DNA of 64,000 nucleotides from Acanthacorydalis orientalis (GCA_034766995.1 CM068321.1:12875026-12939025), one strand, 5' to 3'; positions 47,393-59,723 are shown, numbered from the stretch's first letter. The notes: generated from the letters alone by a model not told the origin. Numbers and translations: made by a program.

Positions 47393-47640
47393 AATAAACT
47401 ACTAGCTTATACAGATATATGGATGAAAAATTTACTTATACATGCATGTAGATATGTATATGGTTTACCATGTAATTTTTAGTTTTTTATTGGCAATAAT
47501 GTCAGTTTTACGATATTTAATTTTATTTATGCATCGGTTTCTCGCCGATACATGAAATCGTTAGTAAGCGGATACTTTCCAGTTACGGATGTTTATGGAA
47601 CTATATAAAATGATTTCAATCATTTTTTACATCAATATGC

Positions 47641-47643
<3 letters not shown>

Positions 47644-47684
<41 letters not shown>
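47644..47684. repeat. (TA)n microsatellite
   Basis: About 40 bp of TA. Confidence 0.95.
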
Positions 47685-48216
47685 TTTTATTATCGAAATA
47701 TCACTGCCTTTGAAATCAATTTCTTTACAAAGAATCTCTGTTTTATCTGTATATTTTTAGCTACGATTCATAAAATATTTAAACATTGTGATTTTGTAGC
47801 AGTCGTAACAAATCTGACGTTGTAAATTTTAGCAGTACGTTCTAAAAGAAAACTTAGCATTAAATGTATAATTAAGTCTAAAGTAATTACAAAACTTTGA
47901 AAGAAGTTGGGATGAGTAGCGATCGTTTTTAATGTTATTATCAAGCCTAAGGTATTTTAAAAATATTTTACAACAGTTATCTGAGGTATAGATTGAATTT
48001 ATTACTCATATTTTCAGTATGGTTAACGTCAAAAAGTAAAGTAATTATCTACAATATTTTTCATTCAAATTAAACAACTTTTAAAAATGTATTTATAAAA
48101 AAAAATAATTCATATATTTCATTTCTTTTGACCTTAACTAATAGTTATAAAACATTACAAGTGAATTGAAAATTTAAATGGAAATATTTTGATTAGTCCA
48201 TGTCTGTCTATCTATC

Positions 48217-48220
<4 letters not shown>

Positions 48221-48273
<53 letters not shown>

Positions 48274-48298
48274 CATATGTGTGTGTGCGTGCGTGCGT
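48221..48298. repeat. (TA)n(GTGC)n compound microsatellite
   Basis: About 50 bp of TA, a CATACATA bridge, then GTGTGTGCGTGCGTGCGTG. Confidence 0.95.
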
Positions 48299-48423
48299 GA
48301 AAAATTTCCTTCAGAGTAAAAACTCTAACCAAACAGATTTTCCTAGTGATACATCAGAAGTTTTGCTAAAGGTTTTGTGTTTTCAACTGAGTTTTCCTGT
48401 AACTTGGCTCTCTCTCATGGCAA

Positions 48424-48535
48424 AATCACTATTGAATCGCTCAAAAGAAAAATTAAAAATAATGTATAATCATTTGTTGAACATATTTGAACAGAAATTC
48501 GTTTATGGTTTATGAAATGAGAAACGAATTAAGAT
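48424..48535. mobile_element. FB-1 foldback element, partial copy K (right half)
   Basis: ATGTATAATCATTTGTTGAA, CATATTTGAACAGAAATTCG, then TTTATGGTTTATGAAATGAG matches the FB-1 right arm. The left half is absent. The local long open frame that starts in the TA tract simply runs through this arm and is not a gene. Confidence 0.45.
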
Positions 48536-48971
48536 TTATCATATATAATTATGAATTATCTTAATCGAATGTACGTAAATCACTTTACACACACACATAT
48601 ATATATATATACATATGCATCACATTTGAATTCAGTTGTGGATCTAATGAATTGTTGTGTTGTAAATTTGAAGTTATAAATTACTATTCAAATAATTTTG
48701 AAATTTTATTTTCAAAAACTACAACAAAAAAAATAAACAAATAACAGAACTGACTTTTCATCTTGGATTTCATGGCTAACATATATCATTGATGATTATT
48801 CTTTTTACAAAAATATATAATTATTTCTTTTCACAATAAAAAGTTAGTTTGTTTGCAGTCAATAAAATTATATTATTATGGTTTTCATGTCCATAAATGT
48901 AAAAAAATATTATATATAATATCTTCAATATTTATGGTCATATAATGATTTAATTTGTGTTTTATACTTTA

Positions 48972-48987
48972 TGTATATATATATATA

Positions 48988-49023
<36 letters not shown>
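48972..49023. repeat. (TA)n microsatellite
   Basis: About 50 bp of TA with one GACA interruption. Confidence 0.95.
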
Positions 49024-49028
<5 letters not shown>

Positions 49029-49461
49029 TTTTATTAGTTTTATTAAAATTTTATTCATTACAGCATTCAATTGTAAACCACAAAATTTTAGTATGATCTA
49101 ACTAAAGGTTTTTCATGAAAATAGTAAATTTATATATATATATATATATATAATACGGTTTCTTTGATATATTTAATAAAATATATCTTTATCTATTACT
49201 ACTGTTTTTATTTAAGATGAAGTGGAAGTTAAGGATTAATAGTAATTTTCTGTCATCACTGTATTTACAAAATAATTAGAACAAGTTATATCTTTTATTA
49301 ATAATGACGTTAAAAAGAAGTAGAAATAAATACAGAACTTTAAAAATAAATATGTATAAACACCATTAATACATATGAATTCAGATTTATTTTAATTAAT
49401 TTACTGATGTGTTGTTTTCTTTATGATTACATAATTCAAAGACAAATGAAACCACGCGTAC

Positions 49462-49478
49462 ATACATATATACATACC

Positions 49479-49526
<48 letters not shown>
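49462..49526. repeat. (TACA)n(TA)n compound microsatellite
   Basis: TACATACATATATACATACC-type repeats followed by about 42 bp of TA. Confidence 0.94.
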
Positions 49527-49528
<2 letters not shown>

Positions 49529-50764
49529 TATATAAGCACACATGCTAATTTAATTAAAAAATTTTATATAATATGTAATACCTCCGTTAATAATGTTTTT
49601 AATTAAAAATATAAAAGTTTTTCCTGTAAAATCTGAATAAATAAAACTACTAAAACATCTGTATCTATAGAAAATCGAACATTGATACTCGAATTACATT
49701 ACATAAACCCTGTTAACAATACTTTCTTTATACAGAAAATCAATATCTTCTCATTGTTATACAATCTTTACAGAACTTCAAATAAGTTATAAAACGTTAG
49801 TCGTAAAATTCAAGTATTAAATATAAAAATAGACTGCCTGATTCACTTAATATTAATGTGAAAGAATTATACAGTAAATACGGTAAATCGATTAGAAAAT
49901 GCTGACGTTTTTCTAAAGACAAAGTATCGAATTTTCGACAAATCTATAAATAAATATTTGCTTTTATGTAAGTTTCTTATTATTGTAATTTTCGGATTAT
50001 TTGTTCATACAATAAAAGTAATCGTTTGTATTAAATTAAGCATTTGTATTATATGTTGTTATTTTATAGAAAATATTGTAATGAATGAGTTTCTTTAAGA
50101 ATATAATATTCTTCTATATAAAAATTTACTAAAATATTACAAATGATTAATATTCATATATAAAAATTCAATAAAACTATTATATAGACCAGGATTGGAG
50201 ACATTTCTCATTTTGGAAGTCCGTATTTAATTAGCTGTAATTAAATAAATCTAAATTCAAGAAACTTCAATTAAATTGACTTAAAAATGTACATTGTTTT
50301 GTAAAAATCCAACTACAATATACTTAATAGTTTCAAAGAATGAAAACTATTTGTTAATTTTAAAGATAACTAATCTTCGAATGACTTGTTCTGTCTGCTT
50401 TTTGTTGGAAAGCATTTGAATATTTGGGTACAGCATGGAGTTCTGCATTTTCAGTTGACTCTCTAGATGAGTATCTGTCAGAAGTTTCACTTCAAAAAAA
50501 GGATTTGTTCTGTATTTGTAATTTGGATTCATTCAAAAGGCCTCATTAAAGACCACAATTTCCCCACCCCTAATATAGACTGTATAATTTATTCAAACGT
50601 TTGTACCTGATAATAAATATTTTAATGGGAAACTACAAATACGTTTTATATATTTGGTTATAAATATAATTGTTATGTCAATAGTAATTAAAAATACAAT
50701 AAAAGTATAATATTATTTTTGTACACAAAGAGTAATATTTTGTTTTGGTGATTCAATTTTATAA

Positions 50765-50801
50765 ATATTTGTACACAAATTGAATAATTGTGTACAAATA
50801 T
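50765..50801. repeat. Perfect 14-bp inverted repeat
   Basis: ATATTTGTACACAA (50765-50778) pairs with TTGTGTACAAATAT (50788-50801) across 9 nt. A third direct copy of the core, TTTTGTACACAAA, lies about 50 bp upstream near 50716-50728. Confidence 0.95.
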
Positions 50802-51976
50802 ATTGTCTGTGAAGAATTTTAAAAGTTATTAATTGTATTTATTTAAGGAAGTATGTTATGTTATACAAGCTATATTAATAAAGCTATAAAATCAAAAAAA
50901 TAATTTCACATTTTGCTAATCTAGAAACATAGATTAATTAAATAAGAAAAAATGATTGGTGTTTATAATTCTGTTTCGAAAAGTTATAATATATATTATT
51001 TCTTAATTTATTGTCAAACGATTTGTATGTTTTTTGCATATAACTTATTATTTTTCAACAAATATAAGCCAAGTAAAATATAGAAAGATATAAATTAATG
51101 TAAATTAAATTTAAAACAAGAATTAATAATTAATGAATATTAAAGCGAAGATCGTTGCGTGTGAAGATAAGAACAGGTTATCAAAAAATAAAAAAAGTCT
51201 CATTAATGTTTGTCTGCTTTTTCGAATGCAAACGACTTGACTTGAATGCAAAGAAATCATTCACTAAGAATGTTTACGTTCTGGGTAGATACACAACCAA
51301 CACATTTAACTCGACATTCTCAAATATTTGCGTAAACGGATGCAATACAAGAAGACAGTAGCTGTGAGAAAACAAGAAATTTATCTTACATCACAAGAAT
51401 ACGTTGGCTGCTCGTTGTGTAATATTATTTCGATTTTTTGACAGAAAAACAGATAACCGTGCTTGAGAATTTTATTTATTCTCGTGTTTTATATCTCTAT
51501 GAAATATTTTCTTTTTCAAAAATGGAAAAGTTCTTTTTAAGTAAAATAGGGCGATGTTGTACATTTAATCAAAAGCTATATCAGATGTTACGTCATAATT
51601 ATGTATTAAAAACATTTAAAAAAATTATTTTAAGGCAATTAATATTTTTCAAGCCGAACTTAACGTACCTTTATGATTTTGCAAGAATGTATTTACACAA
51701 AATAAACTGAATTTATGACAATACTGTAAATACTTTTATAAAAAAATTTAAGCTATTTACAGATTTTAAGTATTGATGATAAATACTCTTTCGACGACAT
51801 TATTGTTAAAATTCTTATAAGTAACACGATGTGAAATTATTGTCTTAGGTACTTTCATTAGAAAATATTTTATATATTGAAAAAGCATTATACACTGCGT
51901 TATAAAATAATCATTCAAATATATTAATAAATTGGCTTGAAAAATTACAAAAGTCATTTCATGGTCTTTTTTATTT

Positions 51977-51979
<3 letters not shown>

Positions 51980-52022
<43 letters not shown>
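51980..52022. repeat. (TA)n microsatellite
   Basis: About 43 bp of TA. Confidence 0.95.
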
Positions 52023-52025
<3 letters not shown>

Positions 52026-52510
52026 CTCAAAAAGATCTCTTTAAAAAATACACCACTTTGATTTTAGTTGTAAAATTCAGTTTCTATAAAAAAACAAAAA
52101 AAATAAAGAGGATTATATTTTATATTTGACAGTAAAACATAAAATTAGAAAAAAATAATAACTGATATTGTAAATGCTTACAAAATCCTGAAGAGTTCTC
52201 TTTTAACTAAAATATATTTTTGAATTCAAATTTAAATTATTTGTGAAAATTGTAGGTTAGGTCAGTAAATAATACAAAGAGATCTCCAAGATATCTTTGT
52301 TATAAAAAGCGATCCTGAAGTAAATGTAAGTATTTGTACTATTGCTGGATACTTAAAAGCGATGTTCACAGAAAAGATATTGCAGACAAAATGTAATAGG
52401 AAACCGACAGGAGTTATAATTTAATTACTGTAATAACTTTATATAATAGTCTGAAAAATAAAATTTTAAAATATGGTTCATATACTCATAACGCAATTAT
52501 GGAACTATAA

Positions 52511-52855
52511 AATTAAATTTACAAATAATTCTTTCTCTCACTTCAAAAGCTCAGACTTTTTTCTGATCAGAAATGTAAAATAAATTTACATTTCTGAGAT
52601 TTAATAATTCTTTTTTATTGTAGCTTATTCGTATTTATATTACGATTTCATCATACTCAGAATACTAAGGTACAGAAAAAAAATTGGTTTGGTATCTATT
52701 AAATTTCTATGTCGTTACTCACTTAAAAATGAACAAATTGCCATTTAATTCCGCATAACTAACAGTAAAAATTATCAATAATCATTCATTGAACATCTTT
52801 GAATTTTTTATAGTTTAAGAGGAGAAAATAATTCATTTGTGAAAATCACTAAATA
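52511..52855. mobile_element. FB-1 foldback element, copy L
   Basis: The left arm (ATTAAATTTACAAATAATTC, TTCTCTCACTTCAAAAGCTC) and the right arm (ATCAATAATCATTCATTGAA, GAGGAGAAAATAATTCATTT, GTGAAAATCACT) pair. The inner section has CATCATACTCAGAATACTAAGG. An extra perfect hairpin is nested in the left arm at 52567-52597: TCAGAAATGTAAA, loop ATAAA, TTTACATTTCTGA. Confidence 0.6.
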
Positions 52856-52859
52856 AGTC

Positions 52860-53205
52860 TGTGTTATAGGGAGAGTTAGAAAATATATTTGAATTTACTG
52901 TAAAAATATTTAAATACCAATTAACTGAAGTCATTAAACAGAAAGAGATATTTGTTTACTATACAGTATTAGTAGAAATCAGCAGATATATCGAATGGTT
53001 TGGTTTTATAATCAATACATTTCTTATAAATAAAAATATCTCAGTATTCATTATTAAGGCATCGACATTACTCATAAATTTACAATTGTTTCTTAATAAT
53101 TCAACAATTTCCATGTTGAATATCTCAAAAATTCCTCAACTTCAAACGCATCAGTTTGATCTAAGAAACATCCAACAATTATAATTCTAAGTAAATTGTA
53201 AATTT
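52860..53205. other. AT-rich non-coding stretch
   Basis: Nothing recognised between FB-1 copy L and FB-2 copy 5. Confidence 0.5.
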
Positions 53206-53209
53206 TTTT

Positions 53210-53391
53210 GATCATCTAATTTTTCGGATTATTTAACTTTTTCTTTCTACAACTAGTTTTGTCACGCATACCATATTCAGGTGAAATTTATAAACTGATT
53301 TTATATTTTACCTGAAGATAAGGCATCTGTCTAAACTGGTAATGGAGAATAGAAATTCAAGTGTTCCGAAAGGACTAAGACCACCAGGATG
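53210..53391. mobile_element. FB-2 foldback element, copy 5
   Basis: The left inner arm ACTAGTTTTGTCACGCATAC, CATATTCAGGTGAAA pairs with the right inner arm, whose reverse complement reads ACCAGTTTAGACAGATGCCT, TATCTTCAGGTAAAA. The outer right end reads AATTCAAGTGTTCCGAAAGG, then ACTAAGACCACCAGGATG. About 182 bp, with good overall preservation. Confidence 0.65.
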
Positions 53392-54659
53392 ATATATTAA
53401 AGAGATCAGAGTTATAAAAACAAACAATTTTGATTTTAAAATCATAAATCTTAATGCTTGAAAGACAAAGTTCTTTTTATCAAAGAATAGTTATGTTTTT
53501 CTATATTTGAATTATTACATTTCTTACTGAAAAGTAGTATGTGCTTCATGCTTAAATTCTAATTTAGTCAAATAAATCAACAATTCTATATATTAGTCTA
53601 GACTTAGTGTATTGAACTTTTTATTATAAGAGAAAAGTATATAAGTTCTGTTTCATGAAATCGATATATTTTATGAATTCTATGAATAAATTCCATTTCT
53701 TAAAATCTTATATAAATGTTTTTTTTCTTCTAAATTTACATAATTTTATAGTCTTTATTTTAAAAACTCTGTCCTGTTTAATTTAAAAATACGCGCATTT
53801 TTTTAACATGAATCTAATGAAAAAACTGGTAAATGAAACAATAGTGTTGAAACATGGTGTTTTAACTCATTCGAGCATCATTTAACTTGAAATAATCAAT
53901 CAATGTTTGTTTGAATGTCGCATACATTCACTGTACCAATGGTAAAGAGGTCTTTATGCTTCTAGACAAGTTGAATCGTATGGCTAATGTTCAGTTTTTA
54001 GTTTCAGTTGATAGTCATAAATCAAATCAGTTTTTATATAGTTTTCTATACAGGAAAAAGATTTCGAAAGAACAGATTTTGAAACGTTTTACATCGATTT
54101 ACTTTTTAAGATTTATCTCTAAAAAGATATCACTCAGAAATAAAAAAAATATACAACTTTTTAACTATTTACGAATACTGATCATAATATTTCTAATATG
54201 ATAATTTTAATATAAACTTTTTTTTATAACATGTTTTTTCTCAGAAAGTAGTAGTACACAATTTACATAGTGAGAAATACTAACATTAAAAACAAGGAAG
54301 TCGTTCTTTATCGTTATAATGTAAATTATAATAATTTTTGTTGGACTGCTAAACATAATTATTATTTATTGTATTTCATAAATTTGACAGCTTAAAAGAA
54401 AAAGTAATTTTCCAGTGAATCCTCATATAAATAATTTGAATTAATTTTTGATAAACCAATAAAATCTGTTACTTCTCTATTTATGTAGGTTAAAAACCTT
54501 AATATGATACATTGATTGATGCGTAGACAGAATGCGAATGATTGATTACTAGAACACGTTATTCATGAAAAATGAAATTTATGCCATACAACAATCTGCT
54601 TTTTATTTTGAAAAATTTGGAAATATAGATTACCGTATATTTATATGCTTATTAAATTT

Positions 54660-54663
54660 GTAT

Positions 54664-54715
<52 letters not shown>

Positions 54716-54727
54716 ATATATATATAA
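54660..54727. repeat. (TA)n microsatellite
   Basis: About 65 bp of TA with a TTTA interruption. Confidence 0.95.
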
Positions 54728-55317
54728 ATACAGTTAACACTGAAAGCATACAAATATTTCGTGCCACTTAAATTCTACTCATGGAACACGGATATGCTTT
54801 GACAGTTTTGATAGGGTGAGAGTTATAAGTTGTTTTTTTTAACATAAAATCATAAAAATATTCTGTCCAAATCGAAATGCATTCAATCATATTACTATCA
54901 CCATTTTTTAAATTATATTTTCTTGTTTAATATTTTGTTTTATTTTAAACAAAATTACCAGTAAGTTAATAAACCGAATATTAATGTTTTGCACACATTT
55001 TTTTAAAAAATATAATTACCTTTTTTAAAGGATTATCTTTCTACAACAAAAAAATGATAGTGAAGAGGAATAAAAATATTCTACTAATATTTTAAGATCT
55101 ATTTTTTGTAAAAAAAATAAATTCTTATTTAATTCTAATATTATTTATTTAAATGACAAAGACATATTTTTTATTATCTTTTAAATATCATTTTAATAGT
55201 TTAGATTTCATATAAAGCTATTGACATAAATCATTTATTTATTACGAATTACAATTTCCTCTTTTAAATGAATTAATGCTAATACCGATTTTAAATAAAT
55301 TTTATTTTTATGAACGC

Positions 55318-55333
55318 ACACACACACACATAA

Positions 55334-55387
<54 letters not shown>

Positions 55388-55420
55388 GTATATGGCGGAT
55401 GGATGCGTGATTGGTCATAA

Positions 55421-55478
<58 letters not shown>
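55318..55478. repeat. Paired (TA)n tracts around a unique 31-bp island
   Basis: ACACAC plus a TA tract (55318-55390) and a second TA tract (55422-55478) flank GGCGGATGGATGCGTGATTG, an island of normal GC at about 55396-55420. Confidence 0.93.
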
Positions 55479-55479
<1 letters not shown>

Positions 55480-55864
55480 TAAAATATTTCTATATGTGAA
55501 AGCTTACATAAAAATAATAAAATAATTCAATCTAAAATATTGATTAAATAAAAAATGTTCTATTTTTTACAAATACTAGAAATTAAAGCAGCGTAGAATA
55601 TATTTGAATAAGATGATAGAACCAACAATACTTTGTTATTTTGGTGTTGAATATAAAATTAACAAAAAATATTTTATACTTTCCAAATTATTTAAACAAA
55701 CTTGCAATATTTGAAGATATTTTATTTATATCGCTTTTTAATAAAATGAAAACAATGGAAATAAAGTAGAAATCTCATTGAATACCATAATTATTAAAAT
55801 AAATAGTAAATTTAATTATTGAACTGCACGTTAATGTTCTTTCAAGCTTGATATTTTGTGTTTT

Positions 55865-56285
55865 TTTTGGGATAAATGGCATAGTAGAAAAATAAAAATA
55901 AAATACGTCCAGAAAAATATGATAAATTCTATGATCTTCCAGAAAATGGAATCATGTTTTAGATGAATTTAGAGAGCCAGATCACGAAAGTTCTAGAATC
56001 GGCCAAAATATTCTAGAATGTTAATTAAAAAGTAACCTGGAAACTTTTATAAATCTTTACCTCAAGCATATATGATATGGCTGAATCGAATTAGCAAGAC
56101 AATAATAGAATGTTTTTGTAAGAATTCTCAATTTTCACTTACTGAACTGTAAGATGTGAATTTGTTATGAAGTCACAACACCTCCTCCTTCCCTCACTCA
56201 AATCAAAATCTCAAATCACAAGACTACCAATAAATTCAAGCGAGGCGAGTAATCACTCTTTTTATTTGATACTCATTCTGTGGGG
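55865..56285 (+). mobile_element. Probable solo LTR (or 5' LTR) of an LTR retrotransposon
   Basis: The order resembles a retrotransposon LTR. The U3-like part has TTCCAGAA (55937) and two TTCTAGAA boxes (55991-55998 and 56011-56018). CTTTTATAAATC at about 56045 is a TATA-like box. CAATAAATTCAAGC at about 56229 is a polyadenylation-type signal. The block ends near ATACTCATTCT, followed by TGTGGGGGACC, which looks like a primer-binding region. The left boundary near TGTGTTTTTTTTGGG is uncertain. No gag or pol is present, and I could not find a second LTR in the window. Confidence 0.38.
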
Positions 56286-56500
56286 GACCAAAGGATTATC
56301 CGATTACACAATGTAATCGAATCATTTGTGGCAAGATTAAAGGGGATAAAAGAAACGAGATTTATCAAAGAATAATTAGTCAAGTAATCGCCATATTTGG
56401 AAATTGGCAAGTTATAAAGGGATCGCAAATAGTGAAAGACTGCGATTCGTCGAAAAATCATCGATATACCGAAAAAAAAGTGTTCAATAGTGAAAATAAA
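56280..56500 (+). other. Probable retrotransposon leader after the LTR
   Basis: GC-richer, non-repetitive DNA begins GTGGGGGACCAAAGGATTAT and includes a 7-bp hairpin CGATTAC/GTAATCG (56301-56319). It ends with GTGTTCAATAGTGAAAAT, a sequence style often found just before gag. No open gag frame follows. A minus-strand open frame here is a by-product. Confidence 0.3.
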
Positions 56501-56699
56501 AAAAAGTTAAATAATACAAAATTTATAAAATATGAAAAAATAAATAACGCTATAGTTTATTGAATGTTTTTGTCTATTTTTGTTTTGGTTTCATGAACAT
56601 ACAACCAGTAAGTTAAAACAATCAATCGGATACATTCTCTAAATTTAAAAATATAATATAGGAGGTACTTTACTAATTGAGAAATGCTTATTTTTGTTT

Positions 56700-57125
56700 C
56701 ATAAAAGCCCATACATTTCATAATTTGATCTGTAGTATCTAGTATTCGTTCATAAAACCAGATGAAATTATTTAGTCAGAGAAGTGTTGTGCAAACTTGC
56801 AACATTGGAATGAGAAATGATGTAAGAAACAGTTTATAGTAATATTGATTCATAATAACACTGCCACATATTTCGCAAACGACAGTTCAAAAAAAGAACT
56901 AATTATAATATGAAAATCTGTTTAATCCATTATATTAACCCGATTTTTCATCAAATGATTACCATTTTTCAAGAATATGAACTTAAAAAATTTATAACTT
57001 CAAAAAACTATTTTTTTTTAAAAGAAATTAGTGTAGATTTACCAACATATTATATGAAAAAGTGTATTAAATCTGTTGGTAGTTATTTTGATCAAAATTA
57101 TTTATTTTTAATACAGTTGTAACAA
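56700..57125 (+). pseudogene. mariner transposase, C-terminal catalytic half (decayed)
   Basis: Across several frames the order matches mariner transposases: YSFIKPDEII (about 56750-56775), SEKCCANLQHWNEK, then HNNTA with HISQTTVQKK (the HDNARPH region, about 56845-56890). PDFSSNDYHF (the PDLSPTDYHFF catalytic-Asp region, about 56940-56970) comes next, then SVDLPTYYMKKCIKSVGSYF at the C terminus (about 57030-57093). There are at least three frame changes and several stops. The N-terminal domain and the ends were not found. It is inactive. Confidence 0.8.
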
Positions 57126-57129
57126 ATTT

Positions 57130-57420
57130 AAATTTATTTAAAAATTATCTTATATCCAATAATCTAATTGTTCTTAAAAATGATTGAATATATTTTTAAA
57201 GCAAAGATATAAATCAATTCAAATGATCGAATTTTATGACACAAAAACAAAATAGAGGGAAAAAAGTTGAAATAATTATTATTGGTTCAAATCATTCCAA
57301 TTAGGAAAAGTAATTTGTATTTATTTCATTTAATTAGAATAATCCAAAGTACCCTTTTAAATAATAAATTGGAATCACTTCATTGTACTTTTTTTAATTA
57401 ACAAGAAACTCAATACCGGT
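57130..57420. other. AT-rich spacer between mariner and LINE relics
   Basis: Nothing recognised. No mariner 3' terminal repeat could be identified here. Confidence 0.45.
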
Positions 57421-57424
57421 GGCT

Positions 57425-57614
57425 TTAGTTCCTGTCGATTTCATGAATTATGTGCTTTGTCGTCCGTAGGAAGTGTACGATAGTAGAGTGTTCCTGCCTA
57501 AAACCAAAATGTTCATCGATCATGAATCTACACCCAGACATATGATCGTATCCTGCTGTTAAGGGTTTTCTCGAACACCTTATTCAGTCGAGATAATATG
57601 CTAAAAGGATACCG
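57425..57614 (-). pseudogene. Non-LTR retrotransposon reverse transcriptase fragment
   Basis: On the minus strand, 57614-57540 reads RYPFSILSRLNKVFEKTLNS, then RIRSY. After a frame change 57523-57425 reads IDEHFGFRQEHSTIVHFLRT, then TKHIIHEIDRN and a stop. These are the YRPISLLS...KVFEK..L.RI and DEQFGFR.GHST...LLR blocks of Jockey/CR1-like reverse transcriptases, in the correct order and spacing. A KATGIEFL block just beyond recalls the T.AVFLD motif. The catalytic YADD region and all flanks are missing. A dead 5'-truncated or eroded copy. Confidence 0.82.
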
Positions 57615-58817
57615 AAGCATATTAAATAAAACGATGCATTATTAAATACCTAACTAACATAAAATAACATGAATTACATTAAAATACTATTAAACTAATA
57701 AAATATTTTATTCTCAGTTTAAACTATTAGATAGACTAAGATAGTTTTAGCTTATATTTTAAATATTTGTTTTATGAATGTATGCAATTTAATAAATTTC
57801 CGAAAAAAAATATTTTATATTATTTTATAATTATTTATTTAGTTCGATCGTTACCTAAGAAAAAAATACTTGTCAAATCTTGCAGTTAATATTTTTTTGG
57901 ATGGATTATACGATATTACATTTTTTCTTACAGTGTTATTATCGAATAAGTAATGAAGCCAGATGATTAATGGATTATAAGTTGGATTGAAACTTACGAG
58001 TTATGCTATACTCTACTCAAAGAACAATTAATAATCTTCGATGCTGACGGCTTTCGAATAAAACATAAAAAATTAATCCCTTTAAAACTGACATTTAAAT
58101 TATACATCATACGTTGTAAATATCTTAATAATTGTATTGATATTTAAATTTATAACAGTGTGTCTTGTAAACATTAGTTAAAATATCACCTCTAAACTTA
58201 AACGAAATAATGTTTATATTATAGGATCTGTTTATTAATATTTCTCTTTCTATTCATAAATATATACCATAAATGCTTTATTTTTATTCAAAATAATATT
58301 ACTAATACATAAAGGAATGTTTTTTTACGTACATGATGCATGCATAAATTTAATAATTTTAATTATAATTGAAATAAAGTATTTAATACTTTATAATATT
58401 TTATTAATTGAAAACGTTTTTGAGATAATTCAGTTATCATTTTTATGTACAAAAAATTATATAAATAATTAGCTCATAATCGTACAAAAATAATTAATGT
58501 GTATTATCAACGTAATTCGATTAGAGTTTCGTTTCCATAATATATATCAATAATTACATATTTTAAAAACATACAAATTAAAACTTAACAAATGGTATAC
58601 ACAGACAGTGACCTAAAAATCGGAATAAGTTATGAAAAAATATTTAAAAAGATGCCAAAAAAATTAATCAATGTATTTTGTTGATTTCACTTCATATTTT
58701 TTTGTGTATTTTATTAATTTTGAGATTCACTAATGTCACAGTTTGTTCATGAATACAAACCGATTATTATAAAATTTAGTTATACTACCAAATACCACTA
58801 CTCAATTTTAATAAGAG

Positions 58818-58819
58818 CT

Positions 58820-58873
<54 letters not shown>
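58818..58873. repeat. (TA)n microsatellite
   Basis: About 55 bp of TA with one AATA phase break in the middle. Confidence 0.95.
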
Positions 58874-58876
<3 letters not shown>

Positions 58877-59111
58877 GGATGGCTTAAGAATAAACTTAAG
58901 AAATATTTAATAAATATATCTTCTACCATCAAACCTTTTGAAGAATAAATAAATTCGCAGGTGTCGAAATGAGCAAAAATTAATTAATAAATTTTCTAAT
59001 AAATAAGGTACAAAACATCATAAATTGTAATTATAATATTAGCTAACACCTTCAATATTTTAGACAATGACATAATTTAAACATTTTGACCACCAAGCTA
59101 AAAGATCCTCT

Positions 59112-59130
59112 TTCTCTCTCTGTCCATATA

Positions 59131-59168
<38 letters not shown>
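59112..59168. repeat. (CT)n and (TA)n microsatellite
   Basis: TCTCTCTCTG followed by a TA tract of about 36 bp. Confidence 0.93.
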
Positions 59169-59175
<7 letters not shown>

Positions 59176-59689
59176 CAATTTTATCAAAAATTTATAAGAT
59201 AACATGAAAGAGGAAAAGGTAAGATTTTGATAATAAATTAAATTAAAAAAAATTATTAGATTAAGTATATAGAACCTATATTAAAATGAAATATAATGAT
59301 AAAATATAGTAAATTGAAAATTTTCAGTTGTTCAGGCTTTAAATAGTGATATTTCATATAAAAACTAGTACATGTAAGTAGACTTAAGAAATTTTTCGAT
59401 ATATTAACTCATAGATTTTACAGAGTAAATTAAATTAAAACTGGCAGTAACAGAAAAACGATAACACTGGAAATCCATTTGGAAAAGATGTCGATATATT
59501 TAATTAAAAGTTAGTTTTATAACCAATTTCGATGTAATTTTAAATGAAAACTTTTTAAGTGAAAGAAATCCTGCGATACGTTTATAAATTTCTATTAATA
59601 AAATAAACAAAGATACAAGAGATGTATAAATAAAGTAGTAATTGAAGACTTTTTGTATAAAAGTGAAATATGTCAATTAGATAGGTGTA

Positions 59690-59692
<3 letters not shown>

Positions 59693-59723
<31 letters not shown>
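59693..59723. repeat. (TA)n microsatellite
   Basis: About 31 bp of TA. Confidence 0.93.

Larger units (their letters stand above)
46630..48420. other. AT-rich non-coding stretch with microsatellites
   Basis: Several TA tracts; nothing else recognised. Confidence 0.55.
48540..52505. other. AT-rich non-coding stretch
   Basis: It holds TA tracts and the palindrome at 50.77 kb. Open frames at 51.15-51.71 kb have no recognisable motif. No gene recognised. Confidence 0.5.
53395..55860. other. AT-rich non-coding stretch
   Basis: It holds three TA tracts. A plus-strand open frame at 53911-54201 has no recognised motif. Nothing else. Confidence 0.5.

Noticed and set aside
48189..48515. 108-codon open frame
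   Set aside because: It starts in a TA tract and runs through an FB-1 arm; there is no protein motif.
51155..51710. Two neighbouring plus-strand open frames of 68 and 90 codons
   Set aside because: No motif, signal peptide or splice context stands out; the length is within chance expectation for several frames over 64 kb.
53911..54201. 96-codon plus-strand open frame starting with a protein-like stretch (GKEVFMLLDKLNRMANVQF)
   Set aside because: The second half is low-complexity Lys/Ile/Leu sequence and nothing matches a known family. Not strong enough to call.
56273..56461. Minus-strand 62-codon open frame
   Set aside because: It lies antisense to the putative retrotransposon leader and shows no motif; better explained as a by-product.
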